The notes beneath the pieces are model-generated. The model was not told where the DNA came from and did not search any database. It saw only the letters and a list, made by a program, of their open reading frames with translations. Positions 26,069 through 36,074 of a stretch of 64,000 bases of DNA are shown one piece after another. The translations under genes and the position numbers were made by a program. Every line of letters begins with the position of its first letter. Position 1 is the first letter of the stretch. Source of the stretch: DAISIL01 sp036822015 (lineage in GTDB: Bacteria; Bacteroidota; Bacteroidia; Cytophagales; Bernardetiaceae); NCBI GenBank assembly GCA_036822015.1, contig DAISIL010000001.1, forward strand, positions 1-64,000, written 5' to 3'.

Positions 26069-27202
26069 TTACAGCGTCAATCCCAGGCGGTAAGCCTGCA
26101 CAAGCATATTATCGAGGTCGGCTTCGCCCTGGTTGGCCAGAATGACCGCACCAACTTTGGTGGTCGGGTTGAAGGCAACAATGGTAGCCGCGCCTTGCTC
26201 GCCGCCATCGTGTCCCCAGAGGTTGTTGGAGGCATTCATCAGAAAAGCGTGCAGCCCAACTTCGCTGTTCAGGGTCGGGATTTGGGGGCTAAACATGGCA
26301 TTGACCATATTGGGGGATAGCAGCCGCCCGTTCATCAAGGCACTCCAAAACTTGAACATATCCCGCGCCGTAGATCGAAGGCCGCCATTGGGGTAGTCGG
26401 TGAAGGTATATTGGGTGATGGCTTTCAGTCGTCCTCGGTTGTCCTCGTCGTAAGGCGTAGCGATGGTTTGTCGGATTTCATCGAGCCGCCAGAAGGTCTC
26501 TTGCATCCCGAGGGGGGAAAAGATGTTTTGCTTACAAAACGTATTGAAGTCTAAACCAGATATTTCTTCTACCAGCACGCCGATCAAGGCACTGCCGATA
26601 TTGCTGTACTCGTGGTCGGTGCCAGGTTCAAAGTCATGGAAATTCTCTCGGGCGTTGTAAAACCGCCCTCCGGGTACTAGGTAGTTTTCCAGAAAAAACG
26701 ACAACTCCACAGGAGAATCCTCACCGTAGTAGTATTGTCCGTCGAGGGCGGAGCCATCGGCGATGCCAGAGGTATGCGTCAGGAGCATCCGAAACGTAAT
26801 GTCATTGGAGGTGCCAGGCACCCTGACGGCAAAGGGCAGATAGTCGTTGATGGGATCATCGAGGGCAAAGCGGCCCGCTTCGTGGAGCAGCAACAAGGCC
26901 GATCCCGTAACGACTTTGGAGACGGAGGCCAGCAAGAACAGGTGATCGCTCTCAAGGGCAAGGTTTTGTTCGATATTGGATTTGCCCGCGTACTTTTCAT
27001 AAAGGATGGTGTTGTCCTTGAAAATCAGCACGGCTAGGGCGGGGATATTCTGATCCTCCATTTGATCCTCGAGGTAGGCTTCAAAGTCGGCTGTACCATT
27101 GATGGTGGGTTCCTCGTCTCCCTCGCTACATCCTACGCTCACCAGGAGGAGGAGCAAGGCCATCATCAAGCGCAAAAGAAAAGGTGTGGTTTTCATAAAC
27201 AT
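26069..27202 (-). CDS. Serine hydrolase lipoprotein, class C beta-lactamase-like
   Basis: 377 aa. A lipoprotein signal ends at Cys25 (LLVSVGC). The active-site motifs of the AmpC/PBP4-like superfamily are all present: S93-x-x-K96 (LLASVSKVV), Y199-S-N201 (EYSNIG) and H331-x-G (GHDGG). Such proteins are usually peptidases, esterases or peptidoglycan-related enzymes anchored to a membrane; antibiotic hydrolysis cannot be inferred. ATG at 27202 or 27196 are equal choices. It stands alone between fadN and rimO, both on the same strand. Confidence 0.88.
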   Translation of the reverse strand: MFMKTTPFLLRLMMALLLLLVSVGCSEGDEEPTINGTADFEAYLEDQMEDQNIPALAVLIFKDNTILYEKYAGKSNIEQNLALESDHLFLLASVSKVVTGSALLLLHEAGRFALDDPINDYLPFAVRVPGTSNDITFRMLLTHTSGIADGSALDGQYYYGEDSPVELSFFLENYLVPGGRFYNARENFHDFEPGTDHEYSNIGSALIGVLVEEISGLDFNTFCKQNIFSPLGMQETFWRLDEIRQTIATPYDEDNRGRLKAITQYTFTDYPNGGLRSTARDMFKFWSALMNGRLLSPNMVNAMFSPQIPTLNSEVGLHAFLMNASNNLWGHDGGEQGAATIVAFNPTTKVGAVILANQGEADLDNMLVQAYRLGLTL

Positions 27203-27253
27203 ACAGCTTGGATTGGATTAGTGAAGTAAGAAGCATTAAGTTACATTTATTTT

Positions 27254-28564
27254 CTATTTGACCACCTCACCATAAAGATCAAAATCGGTGGTTTCATTGA
27301 TCCGTACCTGCACAAAATCACCGATACGGACGTACTGCTCGGCAGGTATGAGGACTTCGTTGTCCACCTCGGGGGAGTCGTGTTCGGTTCGCCCGACAAA
27401 GTACGCGCCTTCTTTTCGGTCGATGAGTACCTTGAAGGTCTTCCCGACTTTGGCGGCGTTGAGGGTCTCGGAGATTTGTTGTTGCAAAGCCATGAGCTGA
27501 TCGGCACGGTCTTGTTTGGTGGCCTCGGGTACGTCATCGTCCATCCCGAAGGCGTGGGTGTTTTCCTCGTGGGAGTAGGTAAAGACCCCTAGGCGATCAA
27601 AGCGCATCTCTTCGACAAAGCGGAGGTTCTCTTCGTGTTCGGCTTCGGTTTCGCCTGGATGTCCGGCGATGAGCGTGGTGCGTATCGCGATGCCCGGGAC
27701 GCGCTGGCGTATCTGCTGGAGGAGGGCTTCGGTTTGGGGGCGTGTTGTGCCACGCCGCATCCGTTTGAGCATGGCCGTAGCGCCGTGCTGGAGGGGGATG
27801 TCGAGGTATTTGCAGATGTTGGGGTGGGTAGCCATGACCTCGAGGGCATCGAGGGGGAAGCCCGTCGGGAAGGCGTAATGCAGGCGCACCCATTCGATGC
27901 CCGGCACGTCGGCCAGGGCCTGTAGCAGGTCGGCCAGGCGGCGTTTGCGGTAGATGTCCAGCCCGTAGTAGGTCGAGTCTTGCGCAATCAGGAGGAGTTC
28001 TTTTACGCCATTGCGGGCCAGGTGTTGGGCTTCTTTCACCAGTTCTTCGATGGGGCGAGAGCGGTGCTTGCCCCGCATGAGCGGGATGGCACAAAAAGAA
28101 CAAGGGCGATCACAGCCTTCGGATATTTTGAGGTAGGCGTAGTGGCGAGCCGTGGTGGTGAGGCGTTCGCCGATGAGTTCGTGCTTGTAATCGGCGCGTA
28201 GCCTGTTGAGCAGCAAGGGTAAATCCATCGTCCCGAACCAGGCATCCACCTCGGGGATTTCGGTGGCGAGTTCGGTTTTGTAACGTTCGGATAGACAGCC
28301 CGTAACGAGGAGTTGCTCAATTTCTCCTGCTTGTCGTGCCTGGGCAAACTCCAGGATCGTCTGGATGGATTCTTCTTTGGCCCGATCAATAAACCCACAG
28401 GTATTGACGATGACCACATTGGCATCGCTTTGGTCGTCTTCGTGATAGGCTTCGATCTGATTGCCTTTGAGTTGGGTTAGGATGACCTCCGAATCAACGA
28501 GATTTTTGGAGCAGCCCAAAGTAACAATATTGACTTTGGGCGTAAAACGGGTTTTGGTTTTCAT
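27254..28564 (-). CDS. rimO: Ribosomal protein S12 methylthiotransferase
   Basis: Radical-SAM enzyme of 436 aa that methylthiolates an aspartate of ribosomal protein S12. The N-terminal domain holds the three auxiliary cluster cysteines Cys18 (TLGCSKN), Cys56 (NTCGFI) and Cys90 (TGCLSERY). The radical-SAM triplet Cys151-x3-Cys155-x2-Cys158 lies in GCDRPCSFCAIP. A TRAM domain forms the last 65 residues. The N-terminal SKNLVDSE motif separates RimO from MiaB. Its ATG overlaps the phosphoglucomutase TGA by 4 bases, so translation is coupled. Confidence 0.95.
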   Translation of the reverse strand: MKTKTRFTPKVNIVTLGCSKNLVDSEVILTQLKGNQIEAYHEDDQSDANVVIVNTCGFIDRAKEESIQTILEFAQARQAGEIEQLLVTGCLSERYKTELATEIPEVDAWFGTMDLPLLLNRLRADYKHELIGERLTTTARHYAYLKISEGCDRPCSFCAIPLMRGKHRSRPIEELVKEAQHLARNGVKELLLIAQDSTYYGLDIYRKRRLADLLQALADVPGIEWVRLHYAFPTGFPLDALEVMATHPNICKYLDIPLQHGATAMLKRMRRGTTRPQTEALLQQIRQRVPGIAIRTTLIAGHPGETEAEHEENLRFVEEMRFDRLGVFTYSHEENTHAFGMDDDVPEATKQDRADQLMALQQQISETLNAAKVGKTFKVLIDRKEGAYFVGRTEHDSPEVDNEVLIPAEQYVRIGDFVQVRINETTDFDLYGEVVK

Positions 28565-30282
28565 GGAATCAGATCGTTTTTGATGGCTTCGATGCGTTGC
28601 TGCAAGCCTTTAAGAACGGTTGGGTAATCGCTTTTGTTGGGCAGCGGAGCTTGTACGCTCACGTAAAACTTAATCTTGGGTTCGGTTCCCGAAGGACGAA
28701 CGGAGACTTTTGCCCCATCGACTGTCAAAAATTGTAAGACATTGGAGGCAGGAAAACCCTCTAGCGGCTGTATCTGATCCTGGAGCAGGTTTCGGGTTTG
28801 GAGGCTCTGGTAGTCGTGGCAATACTGCACTGGGCTGCCCCCGAGGGTGCGGGGCGGGTTCTGGCGTAGGTCTTGCATGAGCTGGCGAATCTGCTCGGCA
28901 CCTTCCTTGCCTTCTCTGACCAACGAAAACAAGCCCTCCTGGTAGCAGCCATATTTTTGGTAAATCTCTATCAACCAATCGAATAAAGAAAAACCTTTGT
29001 CTTTGGCGTAAGCGACCATTTCGGCGATGATGGCACAGGCAGCCACGGCATCTTTGTCGCGCACGCCGTCCCCGATCAGGTAGCCATAGCTCTCCTCTCC
29101 GCCGGCGATGAAGGTCTCCTGTCCCTCTTTTTCTCGGATCAGTTCGGCGATGTACTTGAAGCCCGTTAGGGTATCGTAGCAGGCTACACCGTAGTATTGG
29201 GCTACTCGGGCGATCAAATCGGTAGTAACGATGGTCTTGATAACCATCTGTTTACCGTCGAGTTTGTTGGCTTTTTGCCAGGCTTCGAGCAGATAGGCGA
29301 TCAGCAGCGCACCGGTTTGGTTGCCGTTCAGGAGGCTAAATTTTCCCGTCCAATCGCGGACGGCAATACCCACGCGGTCTGCATCGGGGTCGGTGGCCAT
29401 CAAGACATCAGCTTTGAGGCGTTGGGCATAAGCCAGTCCCAAAGCCATCGCTTCGGCCTCCTCCGGATTGGGATAAACGACAGTCGGGAAATCGCCATCT
29501 GGGCTGCATTGTTCCTCGACTAGATGCACGTTTTTAAAACCCAAAGCCTCTAACACCTGCGGAACCCCCTCAATGCCCGTTCCGTGCAGTGGAGAAAAAA
29601 CAATACAAGCATCTGCTTGACGCTGAATAACTTCGGGTTTTACGGATAGCCCACAGACATATGTGCGGTAGGCTTGATCTACCTCCGTACCGATGCGATG
29701 AATACGCTCGGGAGCGGGAGCAAAACGAATCTCATCCACGGATTGGATCGCCTCTACGGCCGCGATGATCTGCCGATCGTGGGGCGGAACGACCTGCCCG
29801 CCGTCTTTCCAGTAGGCTTTGTAGCCGTTGTAGATTTTGGGGTTGTGGGAGGCCGTCAGGACAACGCCGGTTTGGCAGTTGAGGTGCCGAATCGCAAAGG
29901 AGAGTTCTGGGGTTGGGCGGATACCTTCAAAAATAAAAACCTCTATGTCGTTTGCTGAAAACACATCGGCTACTACCTGTGCCAGGGTATCGCTTTGGTG
30001 GCGGCTATCGTACGCAATCACGGCCCGCAGTGGCTCCCTGTCGCCGTAATGCGCTTTGAGGTAGTTGGATAGTCCCTGTGTCGCTGCCCCGATGGTGTAG
30101 CGATTGACGCGGTTGGTGCCTACGCCCAGGATACCGCGCAGCCCGCCCGTCCCAAACTCGAGGGTTTTGTAGAAGGCTTCGTTTTTTTCTTCATCGGTCA
30201 TGGCCTGGATGGCCGCCTTGGTCTCGGGGTCGTAGTTGCCCTCGAGCCAGGTCTGGATGCGTGTTTGTGTGTTTGGGTGCAT
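28561..30282 (-). CDS. Phosphoglucomutase / phosphomannomutase
   Basis: 573 aa alpha-D-phosphohexomutase that moves phosphate between C6 and C1 of glucose or mannose for glycogen and surface-sugar synthesis. The phosphoserine loop is TASHNPKIYNGYK with Ser145. The metal loop is TDPDADRVG near 302, the sugar loop GGEESYG near 392, and the phosphate loop RPSGTEPKIKFY lies near the C-terminus. The length and the GTGGLRG motif at about 44-50 match the long PgcA/PGM2-like group. It overlaps rimO by 4 bases. Substrate preference between glucose and mannose is not decided. Confidence 0.92.
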   Translation of the reverse strand: MHPNTQTRIQTWLEGNYDPETKAAIQAMTDEEKNEAFYKTLEFGTGGLRGILGVGTNRVNRYTIGAATQGLSNYLKAHYGDREPLRAVIAYDSRHQSDTLAQVVADVFSANDIEVFIFEGIRPTPELSFAIRHLNCQTGVVLTASHNPKIYNGYKAYWKDGGQVVPPHDRQIIAAVEAIQSVDEIRFAPAPERIHRIGTEVDQAYRTYVCGLSVKPEVIQRQADACIVFSPLHGTGIEGVPQVLEALGFKNVHLVEEQCSPDGDFPTVVYPNPEEAEAMALGLAYAQRLKADVLMATDPDADRVGIAVRDWTGKFSLLNGNQTGALLIAYLLEAWQKANKLDGKQMVIKTIVTTDLIARVAQYYGVACYDTLTGFKYIAELIREKEGQETFIAGGEESYGYLIGDGVRDKDAVAACAIIAEMVAYAKDKGFSLFDWLIEIYQKYGCYQEGLFSLVREGKEGAEQIRQLMQDLRQNPPRTLGGSPVQYCHDYQSLQTRNLLQDQIQPLEGFPASNVLQFLTVDGAKVSVRPSGTEPKIKFYVSVQAPLPNKSDYPTVLKGLQQRIEAIKNDLIP

Positions 30283-30337
30283 GGGTAGAAAAAATGTGGA
30301 GAGACAAGATCAAAAACCAAAAATAAACATTTGTCGG

Positions 30338-32509
30338 CTACAACTGAACCCCTAACACCAAAATATCATCAATCTGGCGTTCCTCTCCTTCGAGCATCCA
30401 TTGATCCAGTTCCTGGGATAATCGCTCTTGTTGATTCTTGAAAGGTATAGGATGGATTTCAGTAAATAATTCAAGCATTCTGCTTATCATAAACTTACGC
30501 TTCTTTTGTCCACCAAACTGATCCTGATAACCATCCGAAAAGAGGTAAAAAGCGGTCATTTGGTTATCCAACTCAAGGGTATGTGCCGTAAAACTACGCG
30601 CTCCTTCGTGCTGATGCCCCCCGACCGAAAGCCGATCACCCGGAATGCGCTTGACCGCTCCTGCCTGCACATAGACAAGCGGGTGTCGCGCCCCTGCATA
30701 CGTGAGCGTCCGCTGCTGTGGGGCAATCACGACGAGGGAGGCATCCATACCGTCATTGACATTGGTCTGTTGCTGCCGAAGGGTACGCCTTACTTTTTGG
30801 TGTAGTTGTGTCAAAATTTGGTCAGGGGCATAAACTTTCGCTTGTACGATAATTTCTTGCAAAATTTCATTGCCGAGCATACTCATCAAGGCACCCGGAA
30901 CACCATGCCCGGTGCAATCCACGACGGCCAGGAAGATCAGTGGCTCACCTGCCGAGGTGATCTCGCGGTGCAAGAAGAAGAAATCCCCCGAGACAATATC
31001 CCGTGGGCGAAACAAAATAAAACTATCAGCAAAAAGTTGGTCGAACATTTCTTGCGTCGGCAAGATGGACTGCTGAATTCGGCGGGCATACTGGATGCTA
31101 TCCGTGATGCTTTTATTTTTTTGCTGGATGACTTCTTGCTGTTGTTGCGTGGTATCTAGGGTGATGCTAAGCTCTTCGTTGGTGTGGTTGAGTTCTTCGA
31201 GTGCCTCGGAGAGTTCTTTGGTACGGGCTTTCACTTTTTCTTCAAGTCCCTCATTGAGTTCACGTTGTGCGTTGAGAGTGGCTGCTTGTGCTTTCAAGGT
31301 TTCGGCTTGGGCAACTTCTTTTTCTTCGCGTAATATCCGATACCGATCTCCGATAGCAAAGGAAAGCAAAACGACCTCCAGGACGTTCCCTATCTCGGCG
31401 GCATGATCGGTAAAGAAGTTGGAGGACAAAATCCCATAGTTTTTTAGTCCAAGAATCTGTATCCCCAACAAATAACTTACCCAGGCAAGCGTAAAAAATG
31501 CCGCCGTTCGGTTGCCCCGCCACCAGCACCAAGCCGAAGAGGACAGGATAACATAGGTGGACGAAAAGGTCAGCAGTACCGAAATCTTGGCTGAAAATAG
31601 ATAGCTCACCACAAAAGGCGAGATCATCATCAGGGCCCCTAAGCCTACGTATGACCACTGCAAATAAGCCAGCCAGCGACTGTATTTTTTGGTTTGTAAA
31701 AAATAAATAGCAAATAAATTATTGGCTGCTGTACTTAGATTAAGGCTAAAAAGAAGATATTGATTAGCAAAATTTGGAGAATCGGGAAGGATATACTGAA
31801 ACATATGACCGCTCACCGAAGCCACAATGGAAAGGTTCCCGAATACAGCCAGGACATACAAGAGATAGTTGCGGTCGCGCACCACCACAAAGACAAAGAA
31901 GTTGTAAAAGATCATCACGATCACCATCCCGATCTGTAAGCCGTAGCGAATCTGATCGTCAATGACGCGCCCAACGAAGGTATCTTTGGTTTGTACCACG
32001 ATGGGTAATTGGCTTGAGCTTTCTGTTTGCATCCGTAGGTACAGCGTTTGGGGCTGGTACGGTGGGAGCTTGAGCGGCACACAGAGGTTACGGTACAAAA
32101 AAGGACGATTATTGAAAGGTAGCAGATCTCCGTAGCTAGTCTTTTGAAAATTGCCTGTGCTATCAGCGGTGTAGATATCGAGGTGGTCGATGAGTGGGTA
32201 ACCAAACTCCATCAGCCATTCCGTATCGCTTCGGCTCTCCAGCACCAATTTCACCCAAAAGGCCGAGGCAGTAAATCCAAAGTTGAGTCCGTTTTCGGGG
32301 GCAGGCTGCCAGTTGCCGTTTAGTACCTCGGGCAGGGATAAGTTTGCGGCTGCATCTTCGATGTAAAGGAGCTTACTATCAATGCGGTAGAGTTTTGCCT
32401 CGTTCTCAGAGAAAATTAGCGGCGGGGTTTGGGTTTGCGCAGATAGAGAGAACTGGCAAAAAAACAAAGAAATAAACCAAAAAAAAGCAGGTACTTTTTT
32501 GGTTGGCAT
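30338..32509 (-). CDS. 7TMR-DISM sensor with SpoIIE-type serine phosphatase
   Basis: 723 aa. A signal peptide (about 1-24) is followed by a periplasmic DISMED2 beta-sandwich that probably binds a carbohydrate (about 45-175). Seven membrane helices (about 185-390), a coiled coil (about 395-475) and a PP2C/SpoIIE phosphatase domain (about 495-720) follow. In the phosphatase, FRPRDIVSGDFFF, VDCTGHGVPGALMSMLG, YLFSDGYQDQFGG and the final DDILVLGVQL carry the metal-binding aspartates. It converts an external signal into dephosphorylation of a cytoplasmic partner, classically an anti-sigma-factor antagonist, though none is adjacent. Two other SpoIIE proteins with different sensors lie in this window. 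Confidence 0.92.
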   Translation of the reverse strand: MPTKKVPAFFWFISLFFCQFSLSAQTQTPPLIFSENEAKLYRIDSKLLYIEDAAANLSLPEVLNGNWQPAPENGLNFGFTASAFWVKLVLESRSDTEWLMEFGYPLIDHLDIYTADSTGNFQKTSYGDLLPFNNRPFLYRNLCVPLKLPPYQPQTLYLRMQTESSSQLPIVVQTKDTFVGRVIDDQIRYGLQIGMVIVMIFYNFFVFVVVRDRNYLLYVLAVFGNLSIVASVSGHMFQYILPDSPNFANQYLLFSLNLSTAANNLFAIYFLQTKKYSRWLAYLQWSYVGLGALMMISPFVVSYLFSAKISVLLTFSSTYVILSSSAWCWWRGNRTAAFFTLAWVSYLLGIQILGLKNYGILSSNFFTDHAAEIGNVLEVVLLSFAIGDRYRILREEKEVAQAETLKAQAATLNAQRELNEGLEEKVKARTKELSEALEELNHTNEELSITLDTTQQQQEVIQQKNKSITDSIQYARRIQQSILPTQEMFDQLFADSFILFRPRDIVSGDFFFLHREITSAGEPLIFLAVVDCTGHGVPGALMSMLGNEILQEIIVQAKVYAPDQILTQLHQKVRRTLRQQQTNVNDGMDASLVVIAPQQRTLTYAGARHPLVYVQAGAVKRIPGDRLSVGGHQHEGARSFTAHTLELDNQMTAFYLFSDGYQDQFGGQKKRKFMISRMLELFTEIHPIPFKNQQERLSQELDQWMLEGEERQIDDILVLGVQL

Positions 32510-32590
32510 GAAGACGTGCGTATGAGAAAACTTAACAAACGAATGTACGGCAAAAACTAATCCTATCCAAGCGAGGAGCGCAAATTTATC

Positions 32591-34738
32591 TCAAACTTCA
32601 TATGTATAGACGCTCACGATGTTGTAAGCCGAGTCGGGCAGATAGATATGTTGTCCTTCGGCATAAAGAAAAAACGGCATCCAGGAGCCACCCGCCTCGG
32701 GGAGATCCATGAACAGTAGCTTTCCTGTCTTGTAGTGGAGCGTATCGCGCCCAATCTCGAATACTTTGAGTGCGCGATTTACTAGATCATTGACAATCAA
32801 ATGGTTGTTTTCATCCACAAAGACGCTCGTTGGAAGTTGAAACTGGTCGTACTCCGTGGATAAGTCCTTGCAGTATCCCGTTTTGCCGTACCTCCAGAGC
32901 AAATCCCCATCCGGGCTAAACGCCAAAATCTGGTTGCTGACTTGATCGCAGACCAGCACCCGCCCCTCTCGATCTACGGTCGTATCCATGGGCATAAATG
33001 CCTCCTGATCCGGCGGGCGAAAAGACTTTACAAACTGTGCATAACCACTTGGCAAAATTTGCCATTTTTCTACCTTGTTTCCCACAAAATCGGCGATATA
33101 GACTTCTCCTTTTGGGCTGACGGATAAGCCCTGTGGCCCTTCTAGGTCATTTCCAAAAGGTAGTCCGTAATTTATCAGCTTTCCATCCAAGTTAAATTGG
33201 TACATGGTAATTTTTGCAAATATAAAATTACTTGCTAAGATAATCGGCGATCCGGGTACGATTTGTCCTAGTAGCGGAACAGATGGCGTGTAGGTCGCTA
33301 GTGCCAGCGTCCCGCCCGTGTAAAGTCCTTGCAAGACACGCGGTGTCTGGGTGAAGTCGTTGGCAGCCTCGCGGTAGCCCTTGATCGTCCAGTTGCCGGC
33401 ATCTATGTTGTAGAACGTCTCCTGTCCCTTGGTGATTTGTTGCTTCCAAAAAGGAGCTAAGTAGCTATCAAATAATGTTTTGTAAACTTCTCCACTCCAT
33501 GCAGCCCACCAGGGTTGCTGTTGCCGCACATGAGCAGGCGTTGGTGTGCCGCGCACCACAGACGTAACCATGTTGAATTGGCTATCCGCTCCGTCTCTAT
33601 GGTTGCGCCGCTCGCCTAATGCTTGGAGCAGCAAAACGGGTAAAGTAGATACCTGTCCGTTCGAGGGTTGTGGTAGTTCGTTTTCTAGTGCCGGCACTTT
33701 AATTTTTATTAATCTCGATACGACAGGCTCTGTAATAAAATATTCTCCTTTATTTTTAGCAGGACAGATGCTGTACGGCCCCAGCATCGCGCGATTACTG
33801 AGGGTGTAGTACCACCAATCAGAGATGGTCTGGGCTTTGGCAGGAAAGAGCGGAACCATGTCGCCGAAGAGGCACAAGAGCTTACCCGTCTGGGCATCAT
33901 AAACGGATACCTTGTTATCCACCTGGTCGGCAACAAAAATATGCTCGCCGATCACGTCCACTCCTCGGATGATATTGCCAAAGTCTGATCCGGTTGGATT
34001 TCCAAAACTATGGACAAAGACATCTCCCGTCTCTGCATCGTCGTTGATCTGACAAGTATTCCCTACGATTTGGTAGTTAGGTTGGCACTTGAGTACTTCG
34101 TAGTCGCCCGTATTGGCGATATAGAGGTTGCCTTGTGCATCGGCGGCAAGTCCTTGTGGCCATTTGAGTTCGTTGATGGTTTCGCCTTTTTTGAGTTGGC
34201 GGAAGTCATCCAGGAATATCCCCGTGTCGCTGAACTTGACACAGCGGTTACGGAGGTCATCTTTGGTGTAAAAGAACTCATCGGTAACAAAAAGTAAAAA
34301 CTTTTCATCTTCTTTTACAAAGGCTAATCCATTGGGGTCGCTCAAAGGCGTAAAACACGTACACTCGTCTGGCTGATCGCCGAAGGCAAAGGCAAAGCGG
34401 GTGTATCCTTCGGGTAGCTGATCCCCGTAATCCAGCACAACAACGCGCCGGTTGCCCATATCGGTTAGGTACATCTGGTGCTTTTCGGGGTGATCGGCCA
34501 GATGGAAGGGCAACAGGAGTGGTGTTTGGTCGGTGTAAGCGACAATATCCAGGATGTGGGTCAGGCTATCGTTGAGGATCACGACGCGGTTGTTGCCCGT
34601 ATCGCATACCCAGAGGTGTCCGTTTTTGTCGATGGCGTTACCTACGGGTGTGTTGAAGGTGAACGACTTAGGCAAAGGGCCAGAAAACCCATGCGCCCGA
34701 TCTGTAATCTGTCCGTAATGCGTTTTGAAGGAAAGCAT
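32591..34738 (-). CDS. NHL-repeat beta-propeller protein
   Basis: 715 codons from the ATG at 34736-34738. Repeats of the NHL type recur along the whole chain, for example GNAIDKNGHLWVCDTGNNRV near residue 35, GLAADAQGNLYIANTGDYEV, GLSVSPKGEVYIADFVGNKV and TTVDREGRVLVCDQVSNQI. They predict one or two six-bladed propellers. No signal peptide is evident from this start. The open frame continues 100 codons upstream, but that extension is read from a duplicated oxidase tail in the wrong frame, so I reject it. The start is 29 bases after the stop codon of the oxidase remnant, suggesting the two genes were once an operon. The function is unknown. Confidence 0.8.
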   Translation of the reverse strand: MLSFKTHYGQITDRAHGFSGPLPKSFTFNTPVGNAIDKNGHLWVCDTGNNRVVILNDSLTHILDIVAYTDQTPLLLPFHLADHPEKHQMYLTDMGNRRVVVLDYGDQLPEGYTRFAFAFGDQPDECTCFTPLSDPNGLAFVKEDEKFLLFVTDEFFYTKDDLRNRCVKFSDTGIFLDDFRQLKKGETINELKWPQGLAADAQGNLYIANTGDYEVLKCQPNYQIVGNTCQINDDAETGDVFVHSFGNPTGSDFGNIIRGVDVIGEHIFVADQVDNKVSVYDAQTGKLLCLFGDMVPLFPAKAQTISDWWYYTLSNRAMLGPYSICPAKNKGEYFITEPVVSRLIKIKVPALENELPQPSNGQVSTLPVLLLQALGERRNHRDGADSQFNMVTSVVRGTPTPAHVRQQQPWWAAWSGEVYKTLFDSYLAPFWKQQITKGQETFYNIDAGNWTIKGYREAANDFTQTPRVLQGLYTGGTLALATYTPSVPLLGQIVPGSPIILASNFIFAKITMYQFNLDGKLINYGLPFGNDLEGPQGLSVSPKGEVYIADFVGNKVEKWQILPSGYAQFVKSFRPPDQEAFMPMDTTVDREGRVLVCDQVSNQILAFSPDGDLLWRYGKTGYCKDLSTEYDQFQLPTSVFVDENNHLIVNDLVNRALKVFEIGRDTLHYKTGKLLFMDLPEAGGSWMPFFLYAEGQHIYLPDSAYNIVSVYTYEV

Positions 34739-34767
34739 AAGCAAAGCTACTGAATATTGAGCGGTTT

Positions 34768-34965
34768 TTACGCTTGGATGGCTGCGTGGAGCAACTCCAC
34801 CGGATGCCAGGCTGTGCGTCCGGTGCCGTCTTTGATTTGGTGGCGGCAGCTTGTCCCTGGGGCGGCGATGCTGACGGTTTCGGGCTGCTGACGCACGGCC
34901 GGAAACAAAACCAGCTCGCCGATCTGCTGGGATACCGCGAAATGTTCGGCTTCGTAGCCGAAGGA
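34768..34965 (-). pseudogene. Orphan 3' end of the GlcD-type oxidase gene
   Basis: In the oxidase frame it reads SFGYEAEHFAVSQQIGEL and onward to HPVELLHAAIQA and a stop, 65 codons with no start. The intact gene at 36246-39164 has the same 58 codons and then ends ELLWEGVKY. The remnant is best read as the original end of the oxidase gene, cut off when the AT-rich cassette entered. Confidence 0.85.
34790..34965 (+). repeat. Direct repeat copy A (176 bp, oxidase gene end)
   Basis: 176 bases, identical to 36268-36443 except for two substitutions (G/A in the ccggtgccgtc segment and A/G in the gcgaaatgttc segment). It marks the left boundary of the inserted segment. Confidence 0.95.
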
Positions 34966-34988
34966 CTCTAGTATAAAATCCTACCTTA

Positions 34989-35912
34989 CTACTTTTGTGC
35001 CCATAGTGGCTGATGATGCCACCTCTTCTCAAAATCAAGATACTTATGTAAATCTTGTTCTTTTAGCCCATAACGATCAGATAAAGAAACTAATTCCATA
35101 GACAACGTATTCTTAGAATCTATGTTATTCATCAGATAACGAATGCTACAAAGAACAACATATGCTTTTTTACTTGTACCAGAGGGTGTCCATAAATCAT
35201 TAGAAAGTTTACCATCTGGTTTTGGCAGATATGGAAGAACATTCAGATTTCTCCCCCATAAAGGCTCGTAGTGATAGCAGATGTTTCTTAAATTGCTGAT
35301 AGCATGTAGCCAACTACTCAAAATATCTTCAGGGGACTTCTTTCGATCACCAAGAACCGGAATACCATAGACATCTGTTGCTATCTTTCTTTTAGAAACT
35401 ACTTTTTGTGTGTCTAAGCTACTGTATATTTTACTCAGCAAGCTAAAGCTCAACACTTCTACGACTTTCCAAACGGGAGGAAAATTATCATATTTTTCAT
35501 AATGCTTACTTATGAAAGAATGCTTTTTCTTTTTTTCACTCTCTACATTAGATTTGATACTACCAATATTTTTACTGACATACCCACCGAAAAAAAAAGA
35601 CTCATCACTTATCCAATAAGCACCGTGATCTTGACAAACGTAATTAGTTAGCGCGGCACGAAGACTTATTTCTATTTTGCTAAGATACCTAAATAACGTA
35701 GTTTTAAGCTCAGCATCAAATTCATAAATATTTATCAAACAACTTGTTGTTGCATTTGGAGTTTTCGAGAAGTAATACTGTATTCTTTGATAAGGATTTA
35801 CAGATAAGAATTGATATAACACATCTTTATCACTAATTTCAAATTTATTGTTCTTAATATGCTTTATTTGTTGTTCTATGTTTAAAGATTTTTTACTGTA
35901 TGTTTTTTTCAT
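34989..35912 (-). CDS. Abi family protein (Abi_2; AbiD/AbiF type) with HEPN-like RNase motif
   Basis: 307 aa, coding sequence of much lower G+C than its neighbours. The N-terminal half has the family pattern: a Lys-rich start, NPYQRIQYYFSK near residue 40 and FRYLSKIEISLRAALTNYV at about 74-92. The C-terminal half contains SNLRNICYHYEPLWGRNL at about 206-223; R209-N210-x3-H214 fits the RX4-6H catalytic motif of HEPN ribonucleases. Family knowledge: Abi_2 proteins stop phage growth by killing or stalling the infected cell, and AbiF-type members have been linked to adjacent structured RNAs. Here a candidate small RNA lies 160 bases upstream on the same strand. The protein has no membrane or signal segment. 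Confidence 0.85.
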   Translation of the reverse strand: MKKTYSKKSLNIEQQIKHIKNNKFEISDKDVLYQFLSVNPYQRIQYYFSKTPNATTSCLINIYEFDAELKTTLFRYLSKIEISLRAALTNYVCQDHGAYWISDESFFFGGYVSKNIGSIKSNVESEKKKKHSFISKHYEKYDNFPPVWKVVEVLSFSLLSKIYSSLDTQKVVSKRKIATDVYGIPVLGDRKKSPEDILSSWLHAISNLRNICYHYEPLWGRNLNVLPYLPKPDGKLSNDLWTPSGTSKKAYVVLCSIRYLMNNIDSKNTLSMELVSLSDRYGLKEQDLHKYLDFEKRWHHQPLWAQK

Positions 35913-36074
35913 GGCTTTTTTAAATTATGATTGTGGTACACTATTTTAAGAATATTATACAGTACTTGGTAAATTTCTAATGTAACAATTATACTATCTT
36001 ATTTGTTAAATTAAGACGTTTAATGTTTATGCTGAAATAACTAAGACAAAATATATTTTTATCATTTAATTCAA

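Noticed and set aside
34739..35038. N-terminal extension of the NHL gene frame
   Set aside because: It reads through the duplicated oxidase tail in a different frame, giving Arg/Pro-rich sequence; the same peptide appears at the intact copy.
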